Below the pieces are notes generated by a model that made no database searches, was not told where the DNA came from, and saw only the letters and a list, made by a program, of their open reading frames with translations. Source: Tumebacillus avium (GTDB lineage Bacteria; Bacillota; Bacilli; Tumebacillales; Tumebacillaceae). From it: a stretch of 64,000 nucleotides of DNA. Positions 1-8,341 of this stretch are shown piece after piece. The stretch is from contig NZ_CP021434.1 in NCBI RefSeq assembly GCF_002162355.1, positions 156,501 to 220,500 on the forward strand. The letters run 5' to 3'. Position 1 is the stretch's first letter, and every line of letters starts with the position of its first letter. A program made the position numbers and the translations under genes.

Positions 1-522
1 TTCTCCGAAAAAGGGTTTGACAAAGCGACGATGGATGATATCGCGGCGCGCGCGAACGTCGCAAAAGGCACGATCTACTATCATTTTAAAAGCAAGGAAG
101 AGCTCTTCCTTTTCCTCGTGGAAGAAGGCGTCGAAGTGCTGCGCGACGGTGTGGAGTCGAAGCTGATGCCTGAACTGTCCCCGACGGAAAAATTGGAGTT
201 AATCGTGCGTGAACAGATCAACTTTTTTGGACAATACCGCGATTTCTGCGTGATTCTGCTCCGTGAAACCTGGGGCGGCGAAGAACGTCAGCTGGAGTTC
301 CGGAAGATGATCCGCTCGTATATGTATCTGATTGAACAAGTGATTCAGCAAGGGATCGAAGCGGGTGAATTCCACCCCGTCAATGCGGAAAATGCCGGTT
401 CGGGCATCTTCGGCATGATCGCGATCTCCGCCCTGCACATTTTGCTTGGCCAAAACGCTTATGATGAAGAAGCGTTGTTCCAAGATATGAAACGCATGGT
501 CTTTTCGGGAGTTGTGAAATAA
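1..522 (+). CDS. TetR/AcrR family transcriptional regulator (5' end cut by window)
   Basis: The reading frame is open from base 1 and lacks its first residues, so the gene starts before the window. The visible N-terminus is the second half of a TetR helix-turn-helix: a GFDKAT helix, then DDIAARANVAKGTIYYHF, the classic recognition-helix signature, followed by KSKEELF. The remaining 130 residues are the helical ligand-binding domain. It converges on a YhgE/Pip-type exporter operon, sharing a bidirectional terminator. TetR regulators commonly accompany such exporters and repress them, and palindromes at 3292-3305 and 3344-3356 in the exporter promoter are the natural candidate operators. The TetR family call is firm; the target is inferred. 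Confidence 0.9.
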   Translation, partial: FSEKGFDKATMDDIAARANVAKGTIYYHFKSKEELFLFLVEEGVEVLRDGVESKLMPELSPTEKLELIVREQINFFGQYRDFCVILLRETWGGEERQLEFRKMIRSYMYLIEQVIQQGIEAGEFHPVNAENAGSGIFGMIAISALHILLGQNAYDEEALFQDMKRMVFSGVVK

Positions 523-560
523 AAAACGCCTCTGCACCCATCCGGTGCAGAGGCGTTTTT
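521..560. terminator. Bidirectional rho-independent terminator
   Basis: A 17-bp perfect stem (522-538 with 544-560) with a 5-base loop has an A tract on one side and a T tract on the other. It sits between two convergent genes and can end both transcripts. Confidence 0.9.
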
Positions 561-562
561 GT

Positions 563-2638
563 TTAGCCTGCCAACTGGTCTTTTTCGTGCAGGTCACGCA
601 CGCGCAAGGTGCGGCGGGTGGTGAGGATATGCACGAGCAGAACACCGACGAGCAGGCCGCCGAGGATCGCCAGGTCGCGCAGGACGCGGGCCTGATCGCC
701 GATCGAGATGATCGAGCGCAGTCCTTCGACGCCGTAGGTCATCGGCAGGAAGCTGTGCAGGGTCTGGAAGAACTGCGGCACCAGTTCGATCGGGAACGTG
801 CCGCCGCTCGAAGTCAGCTGCAGGATCAGGAGCAGGATGGCGACGAAGCGCCCCGCTCCGGAGCCGAGCCGTGCGATCAACAGCCCGATGATCGCGATCG
901 AAGTCAGCGAGATCAGGATGTTGAACAGGTAAAACTCGGTCAGGTGCAACACCTTCAGCCCCAGCACTTGCGTCAGGAAGCAGGAGACGACCACCGCCTG
1001 CACGATGCCGATCACGCCAAGCGCGGAGAACTTGCCGAGCACCAGCGACGGCGTGGAGACCGGGGACAGCGTCCAGCGGTACTCCTGCATCGAGAGGATG
1101 AAATACAGCATCAACGCTCCGACCCACAGCGAGAGCGGGATAAAATAGGAAGCGAAGCCCATGCCGTAGGTCGGCACTTCATGCAGCGGCTGCCACTGTG
1201 CTTCCAGCGGGTCGGCCATGATCGCTGCCTTTTGATCGGGATTCTTGATCGTCGATTCGGACGTGGCGCGGGTCAGCTCGTTGGCCAGCGTCTTGTTGCC
1301 GTCGGCCAGCTCCTGCGAGCCGTCGGCGAGCTTCGTGCTGCCGCTGACCAGTTTGCTCGACCCGTCCGCCACTTTTCCGCTGCCGGTTGCCAGCTCCGCC
1401 GAAGAGGACGCCAGCGTCGCCGAGCCGGTTTTCAGATCGCCAAGACCTGTGTTCAGTTGGCTGGCACCCTGGGAAAGTTCGGTGCCGCCTTTGGCGAGTC
1501 CTTGCGCGCCGTTGCGGAGGGCCTGTTGTCCATCTGCGATCTGCTGCAGGGCACCAACCGCTTGCTGCAGACCGGCTTTGGAGTTTTCAACGCCGCTGGC
1601 GCTGTCGCCAAGCCCTTTCGCTACTGCGGCAACTTTGCCCAGCGCAACCTGATAGGCCGGATCTTGCTCCATGCCGTATTGTTTGCCGAGATAAGCAAGC
1701 GACTGTTGCACCGTCCATTGTCTGGGGTCGGCCGAAGCAGGCTGCCCTGCAGCAGTGCCGAGCGTACCTTGCATCTGGGCAAGGCCCGCTTGCAACTGAC
1801 CGGTCTTTGGCAAAGAGGCCTGCAGACCGGACTGCACTTGGTTCACTCCCGCAGATGTTTTGTCGAGGCCGGCAACCAATTGCCCCGAACCGTCCGCCAG
1901 CTTCTTTGCACCATCGGCGATACCCGCCGAACCGGTGTAGGCCTTGTTGATCCCGGCTGCGATTTTGCCGGCACCGTCGGCGAGTTGGGCGCTGCCGTCG
2001 GCGATCTGGTGTGTGTAGCCATCCAATTCTTTGGTGCCGCTGGCGAGCTCGCGATTGCCGGTGGCGAGATCGGCCGCACCGTCGGCGAGCTTGTTTGCGC
2101 CGTCGGCCGCTTTGCTGATCCCATTGCCGGCATCGCCGATCACGTCGAAGATGCCTTTGAAATACTCTTCACTGAACGTGTTGCCCGTCTTCTCGCGCAG
2201 TTCCGTCTCCAGGCGCGCGGTGATCGTCGAAGCGATGTAGTTTTTGCCTTCGTTCGGAGTGAACAGCAGCTGGGCACGATGCGGATCATCCCCTTCCACC
2301 GAATTCACATCATCCGAAAAAGACGGCGGGATCGTCATCGTCAAATAATAGCGATCCCCTTCCAACCCTTCCTGTGCCGTCTTGGCATCGACCACTTCGA
2401 AGCCGAATTTCCTGTCCCTTAACAGCTCATCGACCAGCTCCTGCCCGTATTCGCCGCGGTCTTGATTGACGACGGCGACCGGAAACTGGTCAAGCTGCTT
2501 GTACGGGTCCCAGAACGCGTACAGGTACAGCCCGCTGTATAACAGCGGAATGATCATCCCGACGACCACCGCCGCCCGCCCGATGCGCGAGCGCAGCAGC
2601 CGGCGAAACTCCGTGCGGAAAATCCAAAACACATTCAC
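563..2638 (-). CDS. YhgE/Pip-type membrane protein, ABC-2 exporter subunit
   Basis: A 691-residue membrane protein of the YhgE/Pip (phage infection protein) family. One transmembrane helix lies near residues 20-45. A long extracytoplasmic region follows, rich in repeats of the type LADGxxxLAxG (roughly residues 160-460), as in other YhgE proteins. Five or six C-terminal helices form the ABC-2 permease domain. I chose the GTG at 2638 because it overlaps the stop codon of the upstream ATPase gene (GTGA), which implies translational coupling; an earlier in-frame GTG at 2647 sits too close to the Shine-Dalgarno sequence. Together with the ATPase it should form an export pump of unknown substrate. 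In Bacillus, YhgE homologues are linked to phage adsorption and cell-surface export. Confidence 0.85.
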   Translation of the reverse strand: MNVFWIFRTEFRRLLRSRIGRAAVVVGMIIPLLYSGLYLYAFWDPYKQLDQFPVAVVNQDRGEYGQELVDELLRDRKFGFEVVDAKTAQEGLEGDRYYLTMTIPPSFSDDVNSVEGDDPHRAQLLFTPNEGKNYIASTITARLETELREKTGNTFSEEYFKGIFDVIGDAGNGISKAADGANKLADGAADLATGNRELASGTKELDGYTHQIADGSAQLADGAGKIAAGINKAYTGSAGIADGAKKLADGSGQLVAGLDKTSAGVNQVQSGLQASLPKTGQLQAGLAQMQGTLGTAAGQPASADPRQWTVQQSLAYLGKQYGMEQDPAYQVALGKVAAVAKGLGDSASGVENSKAGLQQAVGALQQIADGQQALRNGAQGLAKGGTELSQGASQLNTGLGDLKTGSATLASSSAELATGSGKVADGSSKLVSGSTKLADGSQELADGNKTLANELTRATSESTIKNPDQKAAIMADPLEAQWQPLHEVPTYGMGFASYFIPLSLWVGALMLYFILSMQEYRWTLSPVSTPSLVLGKFSALGVIGIVQAVVVSCFLTQVLGLKVLHLTEFYLFNILISLTSIAIIGLLIARLGSGAGRFVAILLLILQLTSSGGTFPIELVPQFFQTLHSFLPMTYGVEGLRSIISIGDQARVLRDLAILGGLLVGVLLVHILTTRRTLRVRDLHEKDQLAG

Positions 2639-3261
2639 GGCCTCCACACCTCCCCATTTGGCAACGCCGCCACCAGATCGCAGCGGTCTGCCACCTGCTG
2701 CAGCACCGTCGTCAGCAGCACCGTGCTGCCGCCGTCACTCAACTTGCGCAGATCCTCATACGCGATCTCCCACTCATCATTGGTCAGCCCCCGCTCCGGC
2801 TCGTCGATCAGCACCAGCGGCGGCCGATGCACCAGCGCTGTGGCCAGTCCCGTCCGGAACTGCTCCAGATGCGGCACATCCTTGACCCGGTATTTGCGCA
2901 CGTCTTCCAGCTGATACTCGCGCAGCAACTCCTGCACCCGGTCTTTCGCTTTGCGCACGTGGTGCAGACGAGCCTGAAACAGCAGGTGCTCTTCCACCGT
3001 CAGCGTGTCAAACAGCGGCGACAGATCGGTGATCGGCCCCAGCCCGACCCGCTTTTTATCCGGTTTCTGCCCGTCGATGCGCACATCGCCTTTCGTCGGC
3101 AGCAGATGCCCGGAAGCCAGCAGCAGCACGCTCGACTTCCCCGTGCGCGACGGACCGTAAATCGCGCCGATCTGCCCGTCCTCCAAACTGAAGCTCAGGT
3201 CGTGGTAGATCTGGTGCCGCCCGTAGCTCAGTTCCACGCTTTGAAACAAAACGCCCGACAT
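2635..3261 (-). CDS. ABC transporter ATP-binding protein, partner of the YhgE/Pip permease
   Basis: A 208-residue nucleotide-binding domain. Walker A is GPSRTGKSS near residue 36 and Walker B is LVLIDEP near residue 150. The signature motif is degenerate: where LSGGQ is expected the protein reads LEQFRTG, which is seen in some exporter ATPases of this type. It ends with a short H-loop-like region (TTVLQQVADRCD) without an obvious switch histidine, so activity may be atypical. It is the first gene of a two-gene operon and overlaps the permease gene by 4 bp. An AGGAGG lies 8 bases before the ATG. Confidence 0.85.
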   Translation of the reverse strand: MSGVLFQSVELSYGRHQIYHDLSFSLEDGQIGAIYGPSRTGKSSVLLLASGHLLPTKGDVRIDGQKPDKKRVGLGPITDLSPLFDTLTVEEHLLFQARLHHVRKAKDRVQELLREYQLEDVRKYRVKDVPHLEQFRTGLATALVHRPPLVLIDEPERGLTNDEWEIAYEDLRKLSDGGSTVLLTTVLQQVADRCDLVAALPNGEVWRP

Positions 3262-3291
3262 CGCGTTCGCCTCCTCACTCTTTATCTCAAA

Positions 3292-3305
3292 ACTGACTGG
3301 TCAGT
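3292..3305. promoter_or_regulatory. Palindromic operator, likely TetR-type
   Basis: ACTGAC-TG-GTCAGT is a perfect inverted repeat lying between the -10 box and the ribosome binding site of the exporter operon. It is a good candidate binding site for the TetR regulator at the start of the window. A roadblock position downstream of the promoter is typical for repressors. Confidence 0.55.
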
Positions 3306-3327
3306 ATAAATTTCAACGATGAACAGA

Positions 3328-3357
3328 ATTATACGCCGCGAACTGACACGGTGTCAA
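3328..3357 (-). promoter_or_regulatory. Sigma-A promoter of the YhgE/Pip ABC operon
   Basis: On the minus strand TTGACA (3352-3357) and TATAAT (3328-3333) are both perfect consensus hexamers, 18 bases apart, about 70 bases before the ATPase start codon. This strong promoter would need repression, which fits the flanking palindromes. Confidence 0.8.
3344..3356. promoter_or_regulatory. Second palindrome overlapping the -35 box
   Basis: TGACAC-G-GTGTCA is a perfect palindrome that overlaps the -35 hexamer of the exporter promoter. Its half-site shares TGAC with the operator at 3292-3305, so both may bind the same regulator. Confidence 0.4.
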
Positions 3358-3361
3358 CATA

Positions 3362-3386
3362 GAAAAAAGCCCCGTTTCCGGGGCTT
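3362..3386 (-). terminator. Terminator of the HTH-TPR regulator gene
   Basis: A 7-bp GC-rich stem (AAGCCCC with GGGGCTT) with a 5-base loop is followed on the minus strand by a run of T. It lies about 30 bases after the stop codon of the regulator. Confidence 0.85.
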
Positions 3387-3413
3387 ATTCCAAAGAGTAG
3401 TATGCGAAGGAAT

Positions 3414-4706
3414 CTACAGGACGATGCCTCGTTCCTTCAAATTGCTTTCCATCGCGCGCTTCATCTGCTCCAAAGAGTGGATCGCCTTTTGCAAGTCGCC
3501 CTGGTCTTTGTAGATGTCGCCGAGCAGCGAGTACGACTTGGCGATTTCACGCGGCAGGTCGGCGATCTCAAACACGCCGACCGACTTCTCCATGTACTCG
3601 ACAGCCGTTTCGAACTGGCCTTGCTCTTTCTTGATGATCGCGTAGGTGCGGTACACATAGCCGCGTTCCACATCCGCATCACCGAGCAGTTCCAGCGCTT
3701 CTTCGCAATGTTTGGAAGCGTCTTCAAACGCCTGATTGACGAGGTAAATGCGCGCCATTTCGCCATGCGTGTGCGCAACTTTGTCCTTGTAACCGTACTC
3801 TTGGTATTCGGCCAGACACTCCGCCAACGTTTGCAGCGCGAGGTTGAGGTCGCCGCCTTCACCTTTGGCGATGCCGAAGTTTTCCTTCACTTCGATCGCG
3901 AGCTTGATGTTTTTCAGACCGCGGTACAGGGAGATCGCATGCTGCGAATACTCGCTGGCCCGGTCGAAGTCGCCGATCTCTTTGAACTTTTGGCCGAGGC
4001 GGCGGAACAGGTCGGCGATCGTGTTGAAATTCGCCGTGTCTGCCAACTGCTCGTGGGCACGCTTGTAAGCGTTCAGCGCATCGCTTTTCTCGCCGAGGTA
4101 GCCGTACACTTCGCCCAGTTGGCTCAAGATCGCCGAGGCGAGGAACGGGTCTTTTTCATCCAACTTCTCGATCAGGTCGAGCGCCTTTTGCCAGTGGTAG
4201 ATCGCCAGCGGGTAGTTGTGGCGCTTCTTTTCCACCAGGCCGAGCTTTTTCAGGGCGAGGATCTGCATGTACAGGTCCTTGCGGGTCGCAGCGGACGACA
4301 GCACACGGTCGAAGCCTTCCATCGACTCTTCCAAATTGCCCATCTCCAGCTGGCATTCGGCGAGGTCAAACTGGATCTCCGCCGAGTGCAGCTGCGGAAT
4401 GGAATCCTCCATCAGTTCGGACAGCACAGGGACGGCTTGCCCAAACTCCCCGGCCTCCATCATGGCCCGTGCCACTTTGTATGTAGCGATCTGCTCGATT
4501 TGCATCTGCATATCGGTCAGGAAATATTCGATCGGCGTCTCCAGCTTTTCAGCGATCGCCTGCAGCAGTTTGTGCGACGGGTTGGCTTTGTCCGCTTCGA
4601 TCTGGGAAATCATCGACGGCGTGACCATTCCGGAGCCCAGGTCACTCTGCGTCAAGCCTTTCTGAATGCGTAGTTCTTTAATCTTCTGTCCTAATGTTGC
4701 CGGCAT
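3414..4706 (-). CDS. HTH-TPR transcriptional regulator (RRNPP-like)
   Basis: A 430-residue protein. Residues 4-60 form an XRE-type helix-turn-helix (KIKELRIQKGLTQSDL, then MISQIEADKANPS). The rest is a solenoid of TPR-like helical pairs up to the C-terminus, with recognisable units such as AIYHWQKALDLIEKL and AVEYMEKSVGVFEIA. This is the architecture of RRNPP receptors such as PlcR or Rgg and of many orphan Bacilli regulators that sense a peptide or a protein partner. The ATG at 4706 is preferred to a GTG at 4712 because AGGAG lies 9 bases before it. No peptide gene is visible next to it. The target genes are unknown. Confidence 0.85.
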   Translation of the reverse strand: MPATLGQKIKELRIQKGLTQSDLGSGMVTPSMISQIEADKANPSHKLLQAIAEKLETPIEYFLTDMQMQIEQIATYKVARAMMEAGEFGQAVPVLSELMEDSIPQLHSAEIQFDLAECQLEMGNLEESMEGFDRVLSSAATRKDLYMQILALKKLGLVEKKRHNYPLAIYHWQKALDLIEKLDEKDPFLASAILSQLGEVYGYLGEKSDALNAYKRAHEQLADTANFNTIADLFRRLGQKFKEIGDFDRASEYSQHAISLYRGLKNIKLAIEVKENFGIAKGEGGDLNLALQTLAECLAEYQEYGYKDKVAHTHGEMARIYLVNQAFEDASKHCEEALELLGDADVERGYVYRTYAIIKKEQGQFETAVEYMEKSVGVFEIADLPREIAKSYSLLGDIYKDQGDLQKAIHSLEQMKRAMESNLKERGIVL

Positions 4707-4894
4707 ACACACATTCTCCTCTCATTCAAGCCTTCAGTCTTGCGTTATTTGCAATGAGCATTAACTTTGGGGTCAATTAATTTTCGTCTTTACCCGAACA
4801 TTATTAACGGAGTTAATTCATTCTATACATTTCTGCACCCGAATAGACCAAATTTTTTAAGCAAGCACCTCTCCCATTCACAATGCAGTCAAGA

Positions 4895-4919
4895 GAAAAG
4901 ACTGTGCGCGGGCACAGTC
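4895..4919 (-). terminator. Terminator downstream of the HAD hydrolase gene
   Basis: A perfect 8-bp stem GACTGTGC/GCACAGTC with a 4-base loop is followed on the minus strand by TTTTCTCTT. The 180 bases between it and the regulator start are AT-rich and hold no gene that I can see. Confidence 0.75.
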
Positions 4920-4934
4920 CATAGCGGTCTGTTA

Positions 4935-5654
4935 CTATCGCAATGCCGGGAGTTCAACACGTACATACTGCAGCAGGTCATGCAGCGTCCCTTGATGGTC
5001 AAACGGCAAACGCTGTTCCGGCGCCTGTTCTCCGTTGTTGACCCAATAGGTCTGCATGCCTACCGTGCCCGCGATGAGATCCTCATACGCATCGTTCCCG
5101 ATCATCATACAAGATTCGGAAGACACGCCAAGTTTCTGTACGATCTCGCGGTAATAATTTGGGTTGGGTTTGCAAAAATGACTGTCCTCGTAGGTGGTGA
5201 CCAGTTCAAACGGCAGATCGTCGATCCCCGCCCAACGCATCCGGTGCAAAGTGGCCGGGCGCGGGAACAGCGGATTGGTCGCCAGCACCAGCTTGTAGCC
5301 TTTTTCCAAAGCGGCGAGCAGGATCTCGCGGGCGAGCGGCGTCGGTTCGGACAAGTGTGACAACTCCCCAAATTGCTGCGCGTAAAACCTCTCGATGATC
5401 GGGAAAAAGGCGCCTTCATCCACCGGCAGACTCTGCAAGAAGTCCGCTTTGAACACCTGCTCGTTGGAAAGCGCCTCATCGTCGCTTTTCACCATCGCCT
5501 TGGTCGAAGCCCAGACCTGGGCGACGAACTGTTCCGGCGGCAGCAGGTGGGCGACGCTGGCGGCGAGGTGCTTGAAGTAGCCTTTCGTAAAGGTGTCATT
5601 ATCCATCGGCAACAGCGTGCCGTCCAAGTCAAACAAAAGCGTGGTCAGGCCCAT
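4935..5654 (-). CDS. HAD family hydrolase
   Basis: A 239-residue haloacid dehalogenase-like phosphatase. Motif I is FDLDGTLL at residues 8-15 with the nucleophile aspartate and the acid-base aspartate. Motif II is LVLATNP near 134. Motif III/IV includes CKPNPNYY and MIGNDAYEDLIAG, with the metal-binding aspartate near 195. A helical cap lies between motifs I and II (roughly 18-95). The substrate cannot be read from the sequence; relatives act on small phosphorylated metabolites. It is followed by its own terminator and lies 28 bases downstream of trmL, so the two may be cotranscribed. Confidence 0.85.
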   Translation of the reverse strand: MGLTTLLFDLDGTLLPMDNDTFTKGYFKHLAASVAHLLPPEQFVAQVWASTKAMVKSDDEALSNEQVFKADFLQSLPVDEGAFFPIIERFYAQQFGELSHLSEPTPLAREILLAALEKGYKLVLATNPLFPRPATLHRMRWAGIDDLPFELVTTYEDSHFCKPNPNYYREIVQKLGVSSESCMMIGNDAYEDLIAGTVGMQTYWVNNGEQAPEQRLPFDHQGTLHDLLQYVRVELPALR

Positions 5655-5682
5655 CAGGCTTCCCCTCTCTCTCGCTGTCTGC

Positions 5683-6141
5683 TTACTTCAAATCTGGAAA
5701 CCCTTGCTGGCGGAGCGCTTCAAACACCACGACGGCCACCGCGTTCGACAGGTTCAGCGAGCGCGCATCAGACAGGATCGGAATGCGGATGCAAGTCTCC
5801 CGATTCGCTTCGATCAGCTCGCCTGGCAGCCCGCGTGTCTCCCGTCCGAAGACAAAAAAGTCGTCCGGCCCGTATTCGATGTCGGTGTACGACTTGTCCG
5901 CCTTGGTCGTGGCAAAAAAGAAACGGCCCTGCGGGTACTTCGCTCGCAGGTCTGCAAAACTGTCATGGTAATGCAAATCGAGCAGGTGCCAATAATCAAG
6001 GCCAGCCCGCTTTAACTGCTTATCGTCAACAGAGAAGCCAAGCGGCTTCACCAGGTGCAGCGTGATACCTGTGCACGAACAGGTGCGGGAGATATTCCCT
6101 GTGTTTGCTGGAATTTCCGGTTCGACGAGTACAATGTGCAT
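5683..6141 (-). CDS. trmL: tRNA (cytidine(34)-2'-O)-methyltransferase TrmL
   Basis: A 152-residue SPOUT-fold methyltransferase. It 2'-O-methylates the wobble base of tRNA-Leu using S-adenosylmethionine. The N-terminus HIVLVEPEIPANTGNISRTC is the conserved start of the TrmL/YibK family. LVKPLGFSVDDKQLKRAGLDYW and FGRETRGLP are the family's substrate and cofactor loops, the latter forming part of the trefoil knot. SDARSLNLSNAVAVVVFEALRQ near the C-terminus completes the knot and the dimer interface. The length matches the family. A GGGGG lies 11 bases before the ATG. Confidence 0.95.
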   Translation of the reverse strand: MHIVLVEPEIPANTGNISRTCSCTGITLHLVKPLGFSVDDKQLKRAGLDYWHLLDLHYHDSFADLRAKYPQGRFFFATTKADKSYTDIEYGPDDFFVFGRETRGLPGELIEANRETCIRIPILSDARSLNLSNAVAVVVFEALRQQGFPDLK

Positions 6142-6202
6142 TGAAGTGGGAACCCCCTTTTTTAAATCGCAGGGTTAAAGCCGTTCTAAGATACTAGCAT
6201 AC

Positions 6203-6240
6203 AAAAAGGAACAGCCTCTCGCAACTGCGAAGGCTGTTTC
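6203..6240 (-). terminator. Terminator of the HD-GYP gene
   Basis: On the minus strand a 13-base stem with minor mismatch (AACAGCCTTCGCA with TGCGAGAGGCTGTT) is followed by CCTTTTTG, just after the HD-GYP stop codon. Confidence 0.8.
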
Positions 6241-6248
6241 TGTTGAAT

Positions 6249-7046
6249 TTAAGATATATTCTTATATTTTTGCAATTTCAACGATTCGTACTCCAGGACC
6301 TTGGATTCTTCCTGCACACGCGTCAATTCGGAGACCGGGATGCGCAGAAATGCATCCACGCACAGCGCACAAAATTGGGTGCCGATATGCTTCAAGATCT
6401 CTTCGCGCGCGTATTCGATCGACTGCGCCTTGCGGTACGGCCGGTCGGAGGTGATCGCGTCAAACGTGTCGGCGATCGCAAAAATGCGGGCGAGCAGCGG
6501 AATGCTCTCCCCTTGCAGCTGCGCCGGGTAGCCGCGTCCGTCGTACCGTTCGTGATGGTGCAACACAACGTCATGGCCTTCTTTGATGAAATCGATGTCT
6601 TTGACCATCAAGTGTCCCATGTACGGATGTTCCTTCATCACCGCCCATTCCTCGTCGGTCAAGGCGGACGGCTTTTTCAGAATCGAGTCGGGCACGGCAA
6701 TTTTGCCGATGTCGTGCAGCAGTGCGCCCCATTCGAGCTGCTGCATCCTGCGCGCATCCAGCCCGATGCGCTCGCCGATCATCACCGAGTAGCGCACCAC
6801 GCGCTGGCAGTGTCCGTTCGTTTCATCATCTTTGGCGGCGACCGCGTTGGCCAAGGCGTTTAAGGATGACTGATGGGAACGCAACAACTTCTGATTCTTC
6901 TCGCGCAGCACCTGCAGCACCACGCCAAACCCTAAACCGATCCCGGCATGAACCGCGATATCGATGAAAGTAGTCTCATGCATAAGTCCGTAGAAGAGTC
7001 CGATCAAAAATCCAATCAATCCGTAAGCATAGCGCATGTGTGCCAT
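6249..7046 (-). CDS. Membrane-anchored HD-GYP domain protein
   Basis: A 265-residue protein. Two N-terminal hydrophobic segments (about residues 6-22 and 28-45) anchor it in the membrane. The HD-GYP domain covers roughly residues 60-235: the HD pair is in LLHDIGKIAVPD and the GYP signature in HHHERYDGRGYP. IFAIADTFDAITSDRPYR is also typical. HD-GYP proteins hydrolyse cyclic di-GMP or related cyclic dinucleotides with a bimetal centre, and the metal-binding histidines and aspartates all appear present. No GGDEF partner is encoded nearby. It is monocistronic, with GGGGGG before the ATG and its own terminator. Confidence 0.9.
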   Translation of the reverse strand: MAHMRYAYGLIGFLIGLFYGLMHETTFIDIAVHAGIGLGFGVVLQVLREKNQKLLRSHQSSLNALANAVAAKDDETNGHCQRVVRYSVMIGERIGLDARRMQQLEWGALLHDIGKIAVPDSILKKPSALTDEEWAVMKEHPYMGHLMVKDIDFIKEGHDVVLHHHERYDGRGYPAQLQGESIPLLARIFAIADTFDAITSDRPYRKAQSIEYAREEILKHIGTQFCALCVDAFLRIPVSELTRVQEESKVLEYESLKLQKYKNIS

Positions 7047-7181
7047 GGGAAAGCCCCCCTTCCATTTGGAATTTGACTGAATTTTTTATTTGGAATATTA
7101 CTTCGATGGCTGAAGGGAGACTCCTGCTCTTTTTCGTGGAAACCCGACAAAAATTTCACAATTGCATGAGAACTGCAACAA

Positions 7182-8141
7182 TCAAAAATTGTCCGGAATG
7201 TGGTAAAACGCATATTTGGTGCGCGCCGTGTACGCATAGCTGTCCCGATAATCCCAATAGCGGCGGTGCGAAGCGATCGTGTGCGCGTTGACCAAAGGCC
7301 GCCCGTACGCGTCAAAATCGACGACGACCGTGTTGTGCTGCCATCTGCCGTCCCCGTCCCAGTCGTAGCAGATGATGTCCCCAACTTTTAACTGGCGCGG
7401 GTCGGCCACTTCCTGCGCATGCAGGAGGCGCGGCAAGGCGAGCTTGAACGAATGCGCGACCGTCCAGGAAAAGCTCCAGTTCTTGCCCCGGTACCACCAG
7501 CCGTTCGAGCGGGAGCCGGAATGGATCTGCGGCATCCCGCCGGCATGCACGACCTGCGAGATGTAGTTGGTGCAGTCGTTGCCTTCCATTTTGGCATAGG
7601 CCGGGTTGAAGCCGTTCCACCACAGCTCCGCATATTTAAACGCCCGGACCCGGTCATAGCGGCCGCGCATCTCACGCGTTGCAGGCTCTGCATCGGTCTC
7701 TTCGATCACTTCGGCCTGTTCAGCAGCTGTCGGCGCCTCGCGCAGCATCTTTGGCTCCGAATTGACGATGTCGCGGGCCACCTTCCATGAGCCGCCTTCA
7801 TGCAGCAACGTCAAGCGGTGCACGCTGCGCCGCGATTCATGTCCGATGTCGCCTTTCTGTTCATAGAAAAAACGCACGTTTTCAATCAGATCGACCGTCG
7901 CCGTCTCGCCGTCCGGGTTCCATTTGGACTGCATGACCTGCAGATGGGTTTTTGCTTTGCGGTAGCGAATATCGCGGGCCGGCAGCGCCTGGCGCAGCGC
8001 GCGCACCTCCTGAAAGGAATGGCATTCGGCGGGCGTGCCCGACAAAAAGTGCAGCAGCGTCCCCTCCTCGCCTTGTAGCCAGACCCGGTTTTTCTCCCGG
8101 AAAAACTCTTCGACTGTCTTCAGCCACGCCTGATGATCCAT
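7182..8141 (-). CDS. Amidase-domain (Amidase_6) protein
   Basis: A 319-residue protein. Residues 170-319 form the Amidase_6 domain, whose hallmarks are YAELWWNGFNPAYA, NDCTNYISQVVHAGG (catalytic cysteine in DCTN), GDIICYDWDGDGRWQHN (catalytic histidine) and LVNAHTIASHRRYWDY. The N-terminal 150 residues resemble an NTF2-like or SnoaL-like accessory domain. No signal peptide is visible, which is unusual if it acts on the wall; related Bacilli proteins are often spore or wall associated. The ATG at 8141 is preferred because AGGAGG lies 7 bases upstream. A further in-frame ATG at 8168 lacks such a site. The 135 bases after the gene contain nothing that I recognise. Confidence 0.8.
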   Translation of the reverse strand: MDHQAWLKTVEEFFREKNRVWLQGEEGTLLHFLSGTPAECHSFQEVRALRQALPARDIRYRKAKTHLQVMQSKWNPDGETATVDLIENVRFFYEQKGDIGHESRRSVHRLTLLHEGGSWKVARDIVNSEPKMLREAPTAAEQAEVIEETDAEPATREMRGRYDRVRAFKYAELWWNGFNPAYAKMEGNDCTNYISQVVHAGGMPQIHSGSRSNGWWYRGKNWSFSWTVAHSFKLALPRLLHAQEVADPRQLKVGDIICYDWDGDGRWQHNTVVVDFDAYGRPLVNAHTIASHRRYWDYRDSYAYTARTKYAFYHIPDNF

Positions 8142-8257
8142 CGGGCAGACCTCCTGTCTGAATTGCATTCCTGCTCTGAAGAGACACTAGCGGTTGGAAG
8201 CGTTCATCAACTACTGATATGCGGCGCGGCTTGCCTACCTTCCGGAAAAAAATATCT

Positions 8258-8285
8258 TTGAACAATTTCGCACTCATGGTATACT
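8258..8285 (+). promoter_or_regulatory. Promoter of the IclR regulator gene
   Basis: TTGAAC (8258-8263) and TATACT (8280-8285) are separated by 16 bases and lie about 56 bases before the IclR start codon. Confidence 0.6.
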
Positions 8286-8291
8286 ATAAAA

Positions 8292-8317
8292 TGAAACAGG
8301 GTTTCATCTACTGAAAC
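8292..8317. promoter_or_regulatory. Triple half-site operator, likely IclR autoregulation
   Basis: TGAAAC (8292-8297), GTTTCA (8301-8306) and TGAAAC (8312-8317) form two overlapping inverted repeats immediately downstream of the -10 box. IclR-family proteins typically repress their own promoter from such palindromes. Confidence 0.5.
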
Positions 8318-8341
8318 GTTCCAGAGTGAGGAGGTGGGAAG

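Noticed and set aside
1300..2150. Periodic GC-rich repeats
   Set aside because: They encode the LADG-type repeats of the YhgE extracytoplasmic region and are not a separate DNA element.
545..2422. A 625-codon open frame on the plus strand
   Set aside because: It is the antisense shadow of the YhgE/Pip gene; its translation is low-complexity (Q, R, H, D rich) and has no start signal or family motif.
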